A DNA stretch of 64,000 nt from Methylobacterium frigidaeris (GTDB lineage Bacteria; Pseudomonadota; Alphaproteobacteria; Rhizobiales; Beijerinckiaceae). The notes beneath the pieces are model-generated. The model saw only the letters and a program-made list of their open reading frames with translations, was not told where the DNA came from and ran no database searches. The position numbers and the translations under genes are program-made. Location: positions 186,001 to 250,000 of the forward strand of contig NZ_BPQJ01000004.1 of assembly GCF_022179185.1 (NCBI RefSeq). Direction: 5' to 3'. Within the stretch, counting starts at the first letter, position 1. The number at the start of each line of letters is the position of its first letter. Below, one piece after another: positions 53,107 to 61,791 of this stretch.

Positions 53107-53844
53107 TCAGCCGTCGAGCGCCATCGCGCCGGCATGTCCCATCACCGAACGGGTCAGCCGGTCGGCCCCGAGCTCGCCGCCGGAATAGCCGAGAAGTTCC
53201 GCCAGCTTGTCGCGGGCGCGGCAGACCCGGCTCTTCACCGTGCCGACCTTGCACTGCATCAGCACGGCGGCATCCTCGTAGGACAGGTCGCCGACGGCGA
53301 CCAGCATCAGGGCCTCGCGCTGCTCGGCCACCAGCTTGTTGAGCGCGGCCTGGAGGTCCTGCACGTCGAGGCGGTCGCCCTGGTTGGGGGCGGAGGTCAG
53401 GCGGGCCGAGTACACGCCCTCGGTATCCTCGACCTCGCGGGAACGCTTGCGGTGCTCCGAGTAGAAGGCGTTGCGCATGATCGTGAACAGCCAGGCGCTG
53501 AGATTGGTGCCGGCCTCGAACCGGTCGCGGTTCTGCCAGGCCTTCAGCATCGTGTCCTGCACCAGGTCGTCGGCCCGGGCCGGGTTGGCGGTCAGGGTCA
53601 GGGCGAAGCGGCGCAGGGCCGGCGCCGCCGCGAGCAGATCGTCCCGGAACCGGTCCTGCTTCGGGGCGCCGAGGGCGGCGAGGGCCAGCTCCAGCCGGCC
53701 GAGCAGATCCGCGAAGGCGGCGGGCGCCGCCGTCTCCTCGACCGCCGCGTAATGGGCGCGAAGCCGCTCACCCAGGTGCTCCTGCACCGATTGGGGCAGG
53801 GCCGGGGCGGTCTTCGGAAGGCCGGGGGGCGGGCTCTGGGTCAT
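53107..53844 (-). CDS. EcfG-type sigma factor with NepR-like N-terminal extension
   Basis: A 245-residue ECF15-type sigma factor. Region 2 is at about 75-140 (ALRRFALTLTAN, DDLVQDTMLKAW, NLSAWLFTIMRN, YSEHRKRSREVED) and region 4 near 175-225 (EEAVLMQCK-like HTH: YEDAAVLMQCKVGTVKSRV). The first ~66 residues have no counterpart in the 189-residue EcfG at 32051. Residues 24-52 (LGERLRAHYAAVE, then APAAFADLLGRLE) align with the NepR core with 13 identities in 29. The ATG at 53844 is used; upstream codons are non-conserved. This looks like anti-sigma and sigma in one chain. CsbD genes lie directly upstream. Confidence 0.87.
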   Translation of the reverse strand: MTQSPPPGLPKTAPALPQSVQEHLGERLRAHYAAVEETAAPAAFADLLGRLELALAALGAPKQDRFRDDLLAAAPALRRFALTLTANPARADDLVQDTMLKAWQNRDRFEAGTNLSAWLFTIMRNAFYSEHRKRSREVEDTEGVYSARLTSAPNQGDRLDVQDLQAALNKLVAEQREALMLVAVGDLSYEDAAVLMQCKVGTVKSRVCRARDKLAELLGYSGGELGADRLTRSVMGHAGAMALDG

Positions 53845-53981
53845 CGGGTCGTTCGGCTGGCGCGGCGGTCGGGCCAAGCTAGACCATAAGCAACCCGGAG
53901 GCGAGACCGAAGCCGGCCTTCCTTCGATGCAACGCAACAGCAAGGCCGCCGCGTGGCCGCGGCGGCACCCCGGATCAGCGT

Positions 53982-54353
53982 TCAGCGGCGGCCCTTCAGC
54001 AGCCAGCCGGCCACGAAGGCGAGGCCGGCGACGGCGAGCAGCGTCTCGGTCGGGTGCGATTCGGCGCGGCGCAGGGCGGTGCGGCCGCGATGGCGCGCCT
54101 CGCCGTAGACCTCGCGGCCGCGCTCGTAGGCGTGGCGGCCGCGCTTCTCGATCTCGCCGGCCAGGGCCGCGCCGTCGTGGGACAGATCCTCGGCGACGCG
54201 CCGGCCGCGGCCATAGGCGTATTGGGCGCCGCCGAGAACCTGGTTCAGCGCACCCTCCGCCTGCGGCCGGGCGCGGCCGGCGACGGCACCGAGCGCGGTC
54301 TGGCCGCGGCCCTTGAGGTGGCGCAGCCCCCCTTCGATCTGGTCCCTGTTCAT
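53982..54353 (-). CDS. CsbD/DUF883-like stress protein (second copy)
   Basis: A 123-residue protein starting MNRDQIEGGLRHLKGRGQ at the ATG at 54353, preceded by AGGAGA. A charged helical middle and a C-terminal membrane helix (TLLAVAGLAFVAGWLLKG) follow. It is a clear paralogue of 37799-38215 and again lies downstream of a 67-residue CsbD gene. It lies beside the NepR-sigma fusion gene, so stress regulation is likely. Confidence 0.78.
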   Translation of the reverse strand: MNRDQIEGGLRHLKGRGQTALGAVAGRARPQAEGALNQVLGGAQYAYGRGRRVAEDLSHDGAALAGEIEKRGRHAYERGREVYGEARHRGRTALRRAESHPTETLLAVAGLAFVAGWLLKGRR

Positions 54354-54513
54354 CGCGGTCTCCTTTCCTGAATGGCGAGTGTCCTGAGGTGCAAGACGAA
54401 GTTGCAAGACGAGCGTTCGCGGAAAAACAAAAGGCCGGCCTCCCGCGTGCGCTGCGAGAAACCGGCCCGATCGTCCGCCGTGTCGGGCCGGCGAAGGCCG
54501 GCCCGCGCCGCGA

Positions 54514-54717
54514 TCAGAGCTTGCTCTTCACCGTGTCGGCGGCGTTCTTGATGCCGTCCTTGACGTCGCCGGCGGTCTTCTGGGCCTCGCCCTTCAGTTC
54601 CTGCGCCTTGCCCTCGGCCTGCAGCTTCTCGTTGCCGGTCGCGCTGCCGATGCCCTGCTTGATGTTGCCGACCGCCTCGTTGGCGAGACCCTTGATCTTG
54701 TCGGTGGTGCTGCTCAT
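54514..54717 (-). CDS. CsbD family stress protein (second copy)
   Basis: A 67-residue CsbD protein almost identical in layout to 38279-38482: [24 protein letters not shown], then [23 protein letters not shown] putative EcfG-type promoter lies about 50 nt upstream. The 160-nt gap to the next gene contains no other gene. Confidence 0.9.
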   Translation of the reverse strand: MSSTTDKIKGLANEAVGNIKQGIGSATGNEKLQAEGKAQELKGEAQKTAGDVKDGIKNAADTVKSKL

Positions 54718-54764
54718 GGGAAGCTCCTCGTCTCCTGCAGTTCAGCGACTGCTCAGGTCAGACG

Positions 54765-54789
54765 AACCGCCGAGACGGCCCCTTGTTCC
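54765..54789 (-). promoter_or_regulatory. Putative EcfG-type promoter
   Basis: On the minus strand GGAAC (54789-54785), a 16-nt spacer and GGTT (54768-54765) resemble the general stress promoter GGAAC-N16/17-CGTT with one mismatch. It lies about 48 nt before the CsbD start at 54717. CsbD genes are typical targets of EcfG. Confidence 0.5.
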
Positions 54790-54900
54790 GTTGCGACAGA
54801 CGCCGAGTCCGTATCCCGATGCGGGCCGCGTGGGCTGGACCGCGGCGGAGGAACCCGCTAGGTCGCGCGCCCTCCCTTTCGGCACCGGCAGAGATTCGGC

Positions 54901-56148
54901 ATGGCGGCCTGCGGCCTCGACTTCGGCACCTCGAACACCACCCTCGGCCTGATCGGGGCCGGCGGGCTCGCGCTGGCGCGGCTGGAAGGAGAGGCGGTCA
55001 CGATCCCGAGCGCGATCTTCTTCCCGCCGGCCGGCGACGAGGCGATCGGCCGGGCCGCCATGAATGCTTACGTGGAGGGCCATCCCGGGCGGCTGATGCG
55101 CAGTCTCAAGTCGGTGCTAGGCTCCTCGCTCCTCGACGAGACCACGCCGGTCGGGCGCCGGCGCCTGTCGTTCCGGGCGGTGATCGCCCGCTACCTCGCC
55201 GCCGTGAAGGCGCGGGCGGAGCGCCAGGCCGGCGAGCCCCTTCGCCAGGTGGTGCATGGCCGCCCGGTCCACTTCGTCGACGGCGACGCCGACGGCGACC
55301 GCCGGGCCGAGGACGCGCTCGCCGGCATCGCCCGGGAGATCGGCTTCACCGAGGTGTCGTTCCAGTACGAGCCGATCGCCGCGGCGCTCGACTACGAGCG
55401 CGGGCTCGCCCGCGAGGAGGTGGCGCTGATCGCCGATATCGGCGGCGGCACCTCGGATTTCTCGGTGGTGCGCCTGAGCCCGGAGCGTCACCGGGCGGTG
55501 GAGCGCGCCGGCGACATCCTGGCCAATGACGGCGTGCGGATCGGCGGCACCGATTTTGACCGCACGCTCAGCGTCGGCGAGGTGATGCCGCTCTTGGGGC
55601 TGGGCAGCCCGATGCGCCGTCCCGGCCTCGACGTGCCCTCGGCCTACTACCACGACCTCGCCACCTGGTCGCAGATCAACCGGCTCTATGACGGCAAGAC
55701 CCTGCGCGAGCTGCGCTCGCTGCGCCGCGAGGCGGCGCGTCCGGAGCTGATCGACCGCCTCGCCGCGGTGATCGAGGCCGAGCGCGGCCATACGCTCGCG
55801 ATGGACGTCGAGGACGCCAAGATCGCCCTGTCCGAGGTCGAGCGGATCGCCCTTCCCCTCGGCTGGGTCGAACCGGGCCTGGTGGCGGAGATCGACCGTC
55901 CCGACCTCGCCCGGCACTCGGCCGATCTCGCCCGGCGCATCGGCGCCTGCATCAGTCGCTGCCTGCGCGACGCCGCGGTGGCGCCGTCGGCCATCGACGC
56001 CCTGTTCCTCACCGGCGGCTCGACCCGCCTCGCCCCGGTCCGTGCCGCCATCCTGGCGGCGGCGCCGGAGGCCCGGGTGGTCGAGGGCGACACCTTCGGC
56101 TCGGTCGGCCTCGGGCTCACGGTGGAGGCGGCGCGGCGCTACGGCTGA
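54901..56148 (+). CDS. Hsp70-like ATPase without substrate-binding domain (YegD-like)
   Basis: A 415-residue actin/Hsp70-fold protein. It has CGLDFGTSNTTLGLI (phosphate 1), FQYEPIAAALDYE, IADIGGGTSDFSVV (phosphate 2) and DALFLTGGSTRLAPVR (adenosine). It stops after the nucleotide-binding domain; the beta-sandwich and lid of DnaK are missing, as in YegD. Such proteins may act as specialised chaperone-like switches. No co-chaperone gene is nearby. It is divergent from the CsbD gene. Confidence 0.88.
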   Translation: MAACGLDFGTSNTTLGLIGAGGLALARLEGEAVTIPSAIFFPPAGDEAIGRAAMNAYVEGHPGRLMRSLKSVLGSSLLDETTPVGRRRLSFRAVIARYLAAVKARAERQAGEPLRQVVHGRPVHFVDGDADGDRRAEDALAGIAREIGFTEVSFQYEPIAAALDYERGLAREEVALIADIGGGTSDFSVVRLSPERHRAVERAGDILANDGVRIGGTDFDRTLSVGEVMPLLGLGSPMRRPGLDVPSAYYHDLATWSQINRLYDGKTLRELRSLRREAARPELIDRLAAVIEAERGHTLAMDVEDAKIALSEVERIALPLGWVEPGLVAEIDRPDLARHSADLARRIGACISRCLRDAAVAPSAIDALFLTGGSTRLAPVRAAILAAAPEARVVEGDTFGSVGLGLTVEAARRYG

Positions 56149-56387
56149 GTGCCGCGCCGCCGACAGAGGAGACCCGCTCGTCGAGACCTCCCCACCCACC
56201 GCTCCGGCGTCGCCGGCGCTCGGAATGACGGGATCGATCCGCTAAGGGGCGGCCCGGTGCACATCGGCGGTGACCGGCCGAGCACGCGTCGGCTCGGCGC
56301 GCGAAGCGGCGCCATCTTGCCCGCCGCCGCCTTGTCCTGGACAATCCGGCCAACCGCCGTCCATCGGCGGATCAGGAGAGGGACGCC

Positions 56388-58298
56388 ATGCCGGGACCGA
56401 GCCGCTACCGGGACACCTACGCCGCCTGGCAGCGCGACCCGGAGGCCTTCTGGGCGCAGGCCGCCGAAGCGATCGACTGGGTGACGCCCGCCTCCCGGGT
56501 CTTCGCCCCCGAGGAGGGTGCCTACGGCCGCTGGTTCGTCGGCGCCGAGGTCAATGCCTGCCACAACGCCGTCGACCGCCACGTCGCGGCCGGACGGGGC
56601 GACCAGGCGGCGATCCTGTACGATTCCCCCGTCACCGGCGCGAAGCGCCGGATCACCTATGCCGAGTTGAAGGACGAGGTCGCGTCGCTCGCCGCCGTGC
56701 TGCAGGATCTCGGCGTCGGGCGCGGCGACCGGGTGGTGCTCTACATGCCGATGGTGCCCGAGGCGCTGTTCGGCATGCTGGCCTGCGCCCGCATCGGCGC
56801 GGTGCACTCGGTGGTGTTCGGGGGCTTCGCCGCCCGGGAACTCGCCGCCCGCATCGAGGACGCCGCCCCGAAGGTGGTGCTCGCCGCCTCCTGCGGCATC
56901 GAGCCGGCGCGGGTCGTCGCCTACAAGCCGCTCCTCGACGAGGCCTGCCGCCTCTCCGCCCACGAGCCGGAGGCCTGCCTGATCCTGCAGCGGCCGCAGG
57001 GACCCGCCGCCATGGTGGAAGGGCGCGACCGCGACTGGGCCGAGGCCGTGGCGGCCGCGAAGGCGGCGGGCCGCAAAGCGCCTTGCGTGCCCGTCGCCGC
57101 CACGGATCCGCTCTACGTGCTCTACACCTCGGGCACCACCGGCAAGCCGAAGGGCGTGGTGCGCGACACCGGCGGCTACCTCGTGGCGCTCGCCTGGTCG
57201 ATGCCGAACCTCTACGGCGTCGCCCCCGGCGAGACCTACTGGTGCGCCTCCGACGTCGGCTGGGTGGTGGGCCATTCCTACATCGTCTACGGGCCGCTCC
57301 TGCACGGCTGCACCACGGTGCTCTACGAGGGCAAGCCGGTCGGCACGCCGGATGCCGGCGCGTTCTGGCGCGTGATCGCCGAGACCGGGGCCGTCGCCCT
57401 GTTCACTGCCCCGACGGCGCTCCGGGCAGTGAAGAAGGAGGATCCGGAGGCGCAGGCGATGCGGGGCCACGACCTCTCGCGGTTCCGCACCCTCTTCCTC
57501 GCCGGCGAGCGGGCCGATCCCGACACCGTCGCGTGGGCCGAGCGGGCCCTGAGCGTGCCGGTGATCGACCATTGGTGGCAGACGGAGACCGGCTGGCCGA
57601 TCGCCGCCAACCCGGTCGGGCTCGGGGCGCTTCCGGTCAAGCACGGCAGCCCGACGGTGCCGATGCCGGGCTGGGACGTGCAGGTGCTCGACGAATCCGG
57701 CAAGCCGCTCCCCCCCGACACGATGGGGACGATCGCCATCAGGCTGCCGCTGCCCCCCGGCGCCCTGCCGACGCTCTGGCAGCAGGACGAGCGCTTCCGC
57801 GAGAGCTACCTCACAGCCTATCCGGGCTACTACAACACCTCGGATGCCGGCTTCCTCGACCCCGACGGCTACGTCTCGGTGATGGGCCGCACCGACGACA
57901 TCATCAACGTCGCCGGGCACCGCCTCTCGACCGGCGGGATGGAGGAGGTGCTGGCCTCCCACCCCGCCGTGGCGGAATGCGCGGTGATCGGCATCCGGGA
58001 CGCACTCAAGGGCGAGGCGCCCTGCGGCTTCGTGGTGCTGAAGGCCGGCGTGGCGCAGGCCCCGGACGCGATCGAGCGCGAATTGGTGGCTTTGGTGCGC
58101 GAGCGCATCGGCCCGGTCGCGGCCTTCCGCCTCGCGCTGACGGTCGGGCGCCTGCCGAAGACCCGCTCAGGGAAAATCCTGCGCGGCACGATGAAGAGGA
58201 TCGCCGACGGCGAGACATGGACGATGCCGCCGACCATCGAGGACCCGGCGGTGCTCGACGAGATCGGCGGGGCGCTGCGGGAGCGGGGGCTGGGATAG
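56388..58298 (+). CDS. prpE: Propionate--CoA ligase
   Basis: A 636-residue acyl-CoA synthetase of the AMP-forming acetyl/propionyl type. It has YVLYTSGTTGKPKGVVRD (P-loop), DHWWQTETGWPIA, VMGRTDDIINVAGHRLSTG (hinge) and the catalytic Lys in KTRSGKILRGTMKRI. The overall pattern, including RDTGGYLVALAWSM, fits PrpE better than Acs. It converts propionate (and probably acetate or acrylate) to the CoA ester. An AGGAGAGGG site precedes the ATG. Two hairpins follow its stop. Confidence 0.88.
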   Translation: MPGPSRYRDTYAAWQRDPEAFWAQAAEAIDWVTPASRVFAPEEGAYGRWFVGAEVNACHNAVDRHVAAGRGDQAAILYDSPVTGAKRRITYAELKDEVASLAAVLQDLGVGRGDRVVLYMPMVPEALFGMLACARIGAVHSVVFGGFAARELAARIEDAAPKVVLAASCGIEPARVVAYKPLLDEACRLSAHEPEACLILQRPQGPAAMVEGRDRDWAEAVAAAKAAGRKAPCVPVAATDPLYVLYTSGTTGKPKGVVRDTGGYLVALAWSMPNLYGVAPGETYWCASDVGWVVGHSYIVYGPLLHGCTTVLYEGKPVGTPDAGAFWRVIAETGAVALFTAPTALRAVKKEDPEAQAMRGHDLSRFRTLFLAGERADPDTVAWAERALSVPVIDHWWQTETGWPIAANPVGLGALPVKHGSPTVPMPGWDVQVLDESGKPLPPDTMGTIAIRLPLPPGALPTLWQQDERFRESYLTAYPGYYNTSDAGFLDPDGYVSVMGRTDDIINVAGHRLSTGGMEEVLASHPAVAECAVIGIRDALKGEAPCGFVVLKAGVAQAPDAIERELVALVRERIGPVAAFRLALTVGRLPKTRSGKILRGTMKRIADGETWTMPPTIEDPAVLDEIGGALRERGLG

Positions 58299-58304
58299 GC
58301 CCGA

Positions 58305-58347
58305 GCATTTTCCGACGAAGTGGATACCGGGTCGTCGCAGAAAATGC
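58305..58347. repeat. Palindromic intergenic element after prpE
   Basis: GCATTTTCCGACGA at the left and TCGTCGCAGAAAATGC at the right form an imperfect hairpin around gtggataccggg. Elements with this core (aagtggataccgg between inverted arms) are very abundant between genes in Hyphomicrobiales, and 30847-30891 is a relative. Confidence 0.7.
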
Positions 58348-58363
58348 CGTAAATCAAAGGCTT

Positions 58364-58402
58364 AGAGCAGCGACCGATCGCGTCGCGATCTCTCGCTGCT
58401 CT
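58364..58402. terminator. Bidirectional hairpin between prpE and the EAL gene
   Basis: AGAGCAGCGA at 58364-58373 pairs with TCGCTGCTCT at 58393-58402, and GATCGCG-T-CGCGATC lies nested inside, giving a nearly perfect 39-nt palindrome between two convergent genes. It probably ends transcription from both sides. Confidence 0.65.
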
Positions 58403-58409
58403 GAGCCGG

Positions 58410-59654
58410 TCACCCTGCCGGGGATCGCCGCGCCCACGCCCCGGAGCCGGAGAGCGGCAGGGCCGCCGCGGCGTCGAGCGTCATCGGCCGACCGGTCAGG
58501 AAGCCCTGCACCCGCGTCACCCCGATGTTTTGGAGCACCGCGTACTCGGCCTCGGTCTCCACGCCCTCGGCGACGATCTCGCAGCCGATGTGCCGGCCGT
58601 ATCCCGTCAGTGCCTCGGTCAGCGCCCGGCGGCCGGAATGCGCATCGATGTTCCGGATCAGGCTCATGTCGAGCTTGATGAATTCGGGGTTGAGATCGAG
58701 GACGTGCCGGAGCGTCGCGTGGCCGGCCCCGACATCGTCGATGGCGAGGCCCATGCCCCGGCGCCGATACGGGTCCAGCGCGTCGCGCAACGCCTCGTAG
58801 GAGGCGACCGCCGCGTGCTCGGTCAGCTCGATCACCACTCGGTCAAGGGGCGCATCCGCCATCGCCTCGGCGAGACGCCGCGAGGCGAGGGAGGCCGGCG
58901 ACAGGTTGAGCGACAGCTTGACCCCGGGCGCCAGAGCCGGGAAGGCGCGCAGGGCCTTGCGCACGGCGAGGAATTCGAGCTCTTCGCCCAGGCCCACCTC
59001 GGCGGCGTCCGCGAACCAGGCATCGGGACCCTTGTCCGGAAGCGGCGCGAAGCGCGCCAGGGCCTCGAAGGCGACCAGGCGGCCGTCGGCCGTGCGGTAG
59101 ATCGGCTGAAACACCATCTCGGCGGCCTCGGCCGCGATCGTCTCGGCGATGCGCCGGTGCTTCCCTTCCCGCTCGCGCGCCGCGTCGTGGTCTTTCCACA
59201 GGATGGATTCCACGAGGTTCGCGCAGAGGCGCAAGGTATCGAGGTCGCGGGTCGTGAGGCTCCGGTCCGGCGTGAAGCTGAAGCAGCACAATGTTCCGTA
59301 GAGCTCGCCGTCCGCGTGGCGCAACGGGACGCTCAGATGCGCCCCGACCGGCAGGTCGCGGGTGACCGGCAGCCGCGCTGCCACAGGATCCTCGGCCGCA
59401 TCCTGCATCAGGCTGGGCATCAGGCCCTTGGCGATATAGTAGCAGAAGCTCTCCTCGAGCGGGGCATGGGTCCCGACGGCGACCGGGTTGTGCGTCGTTC
59501 CGGCATCCGAGAAGCGGAACACCCGATCGCCCGCGACGAATTCCGAGATGAAGCCGACATCCATGGCCAAGTGGCGGCGGACGGCTCGAAGCACCGACAG
59601 GATCTGGTCGCTGGCGCTGCCAGAATGGTCACCGAAGACTGATCTCAGAGACAT
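58410..59654 (-). CDS. GAF-EAL cyclic-di-GMP phosphodiesterase
   Basis: A 414-residue protein. The N-terminal GAF-type sensor spans about 15-155 (VGAHLSVPLRHADGELYGTLCCFS). The EAL domain spans about 170-400: FEALARF, LSLNLSP, VIELTEH, LAIDDVGAGHATL, IKLDMSLIR, EIVAEGVET and VQGFLTGRP. All metal and catalytic acids and the Lys appear present, so it should hydrolyse cyclic-di-GMP and favour motility over biofilm. There is no membrane segment. Its upstream region is AT-rich. Confidence 0.88.
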   Translation of the reverse strand: MSLRSVFGDHSGSASDQILSVLRAVRRHLAMDVGFISEFVAGDRVFRFSDAGTTHNPVAVGTHAPLEESFCYYIAKGLMPSLMQDAAEDPVAARLPVTRDLPVGAHLSVPLRHADGELYGTLCCFSFTPDRSLTTRDLDTLRLCANLVESILWKDHDAAREREGKHRRIAETIAAEAAEMVFQPIYRTADGRLVAFEALARFAPLPDKGPDAWFADAAEVGLGEELEFLAVRKALRAFPALAPGVKLSLNLSPASLASRRLAEAMADAPLDRVVIELTEHAAVASYEALRDALDPYRRRGMGLAIDDVGAGHATLRHVLDLNPEFIKLDMSLIRNIDAHSGRRALTEALTGYGRHIGCEIVAEGVETEAEYAVLQNIGVTRVQGFLTGRPMTLDAAAALPLSGSGAWARRSPAG

Positions 59655-60067
59655 CGTTCGATTCGGCGGAATGAAGGAGACTGTACCGTATTATCAACCA
59701 ATAGTTGTATACGGGCCGGCTTTCAAAAACAAGACGACTTGAAGTTTATTCAATACATAATTGGAATTTAGTCACATTTGCTATCCATTTAAGTCTCTCG
59801 TTGCCACAACGGACTCCGGAGTGGCGTCTTGCAAGTGCGGTCAAGAAATACAACGGGATGACGATGCTGCTTGGGAAAGGCGGACGCAGTGGCTTGATAC
59901 AACCACATGTTCTGTCGGCAAGGATCGGGTGCGGCATACCCAAGGTCAAAACAGGCATCTCGATATGCTCGGATTTCCACGTCGATACAAGCACTTGAAA
60001 AAATTCCATAGAATTGGCATGGTGGCAAGACGAAGCGGTCACAGTCGATCTGACTAGAGAAGTCGCC
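59655..60067. other. AT-rich intergenic stretch
   Basis: About 410 bases upstream of the leftward EAL gene. Composition is visibly lower in GC than the genes around it. Several short frames overlap on both strands and none has a supporting ribosome site or recognisable family. It likely contains the promoter of the EAL gene. Confidence 0.4.
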
Positions 60068-60463
60068 ATGCTCGGTTCGGATACGCACGGCATTCAGCGC
60101 CCACCAGGCGTCGGCTCGGCCGCGATGCTGGACAGGGTGCCGCTGCCCCTCAGAGCCCTGCTCGACAGGATCGAGCATCGCATCGTCGATCTGGCGGAAG
60201 GCGCGGAGGTGCGCGAGACGATGCACGCCTTGCGCAGCGCCCTGTCCGACATCTGCGCCTTGACGGAGACCAACCCGAAGATCCTGCGCACCGTGGAGCG
60301 CCTTCTGAGCGCGGGCGAGCGATTGGCTCAGGTCGAGGCCCGGCCGCTCCGATCACTGGCTTCGGCGCGCGGTGCGGCGACGCGGGCATTCAAGGCCTTG
60401 ACGGCGGCCCTGGTCGATACGCGCCCGAGCCGGATCGCCGTGAGCCTCGGTCGTGGCTGGTAG
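60068..60463 (+). CDS. Hypothetical helical protein
   Basis: A 131-residue protein of helical character (LPLRALLDRIEHRIVDLA, ETMHALRSALSDICALTET, ILRTVERLLSAGERLAQ). The ATG at 60068 has AGAGAAG upstream. Codon use returns to the GC-rich norm inside it. No family is recognised, and there is no signal peptide. Confidence 0.55.
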   Translation: MLGSDTHGIQRPPGVGSAAMLDRVPLPLRALLDRIEHRIVDLAEGAEVRETMHALRSALSDICALTETNPKILRTVERLLSAGERLAQVEARPLRSLASARGAATRAFKALTAALVDTRPSRIAVSLGRGW

Positions 60464-60630
60464 CCGCGATCCTCCGGCCCGCCATCCGCGCAGCGGCTCT
60501 CTCGCGTGCGCCGGCGCACGCCGCCTCGCTCACCGCGCGCAGGCGCCCTGCATCGGCCGCGCTGGCCGGATCCGCGCCCCCACGCCACATTGCCGGCACC
60601 CTGGCAGCCACACCGCACCGGAGTACCCGC

Positions 60631-61752
60631 ATGAGCAGCCCCCTCCTGTTCCAGCCCTTGCGCCTCGACGGCCTCGCGTTGGAGAACCGCATCATCGTCG
60701 CGCCGATGTGCCAGTACTCGGCCCGCGACGGCGAGGCGACCGACTGGCACATGATGCATCTCGGCCAGCTCGCGATGTCGGGTGCCGGGCTCCTGACGCT
60801 GGAGGCCACCGCCGTGTCGCCGGAGGCGCGGATCACCTATGGCGATCTCGGCCTGTGGGACGACGGGACCGAGCGGGCCCTGGCGAAGGTCCTGGATGCG
60901 GTGCGGGACTACGCCCCGGTGCCGGTCTGCATCCAGATCGCCCATGCCGGCCGCAAGGCCTCGAGCGAGCCGCCGTGGCGCGGCGGCCACCAGGTGGCGC
61001 CGGATTCGCCCCGCGGCTGGCTCACCGAGGCGCCCTCGGGCCTGGCCCATGCCGAGGGCGAGGTGGCGCCGCGCGCCCTCGACCGCGAGGACATGAAGCG
61101 CATCCGCCAAAACTTCGCCGACACCGCCCGGCGGGCTCTCCGCCTCGGCATCGAGGCGGCGGAGATCCACGCCGCGCACGGCTACCTTCTGCACCAGTTC
61201 CTGTCGCCGCTCGCCAACCAGCGCAGCGACGCCTATGGCGGCAGCCTCGAGAACCGGATGCGCTTCCCCCTCGAAGTGTTCGAGGCGGTGCGGGAGGTGT
61301 TTCCCAGTGGCAGCCCGGTCTGGGCCCGGGTCTCGGCGACGGACTGGGTCGAGCAGGGCTGGGAGGTCGAGCAGACCATCGCCTTCGCGGAAGCCCTGAA
61401 GGCGCGGGGGGCCGCCGCCATCCACGTCTCGACCGGCGGCGTCTCGCCCCGGCAGAAGATCGCGATCGGGCCCGGCTACCAGGTGCCCTTCGCCGAGCGG
61501 GTGCGGGCGGCGACCGACCTCGTCACCATCGCGGTCGGCCTCATCACCGAGCCGCGCCAGGCCGAATCGATCCTGGTCGAGGGCAAGGCGGACGCGGTCT
61601 CGCTCGCCCGCGCGATGCTCTACGATCCCCGCTGGCCCTGGCACGCCGCCGCGGAACTGGGAGCCCGGGTCCGGGCGCCCAAGCAGTACTGGCGCTCGCA
61701 GCCGCACCACCTCAAGGACTTGTTCAAGGAGTCCAGCTTCGGCCAGCGCTGA
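60631..61752 (+). CDS. NADH:flavin oxidoreductase, Old Yellow Enzyme (YqjM/XenA-like)
   Basis: A 373-residue FMN ene-reductase of the thermophilic-like (YqjM/XenA) class. It has APMCQYSARDG with the redox-tuning Cys, QIAHAGRKAS and EIHAAHGYLLHQFLSP with the substrate His pair, NQRSDAYGGSLENR, and a final HHLKDLF segment that completes a neighbouring active site. It reduces activated C=C or nitro compounds with NAD(P)H. It is convergent with ftsK. Confidence 0.9.
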   Translation: MSSPLLFQPLRLDGLALENRIIVAPMCQYSARDGEATDWHMMHLGQLAMSGAGLLTLEATAVSPEARITYGDLGLWDDGTERALAKVLDAVRDYAPVPVCIQIAHAGRKASSEPPWRGGHQVAPDSPRGWLTEAPSGLAHAEGEVAPRALDREDMKRIRQNFADTARRALRLGIEAAEIHAAHGYLLHQFLSPLANQRSDAYGGSLENRMRFPLEVFEAVREVFPSGSPVWARVSATDWVEQGWEVEQTIAFAEALKARGAAAIHVSTGGVSPRQKIAIGPGYQVPFAERVRAATDLVTIAVGLITEPRQAESILVEGKADAVSLARAMLYDPRWPWHAAAELGARVRAPKQYWRSQPHHLKDLFKESSFGQR

Positions 61753-61791
61753 CGCCTGGGCCGAGGGGGCGGGCGAGGGGGCGGGACGGCG

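Noticed and set aside
59705..60226. Several overlapping frames upstream of the EAL gene
   Set aside because: They occupy the same AT-rich bases on both strands; none has a supporting start region or homology.
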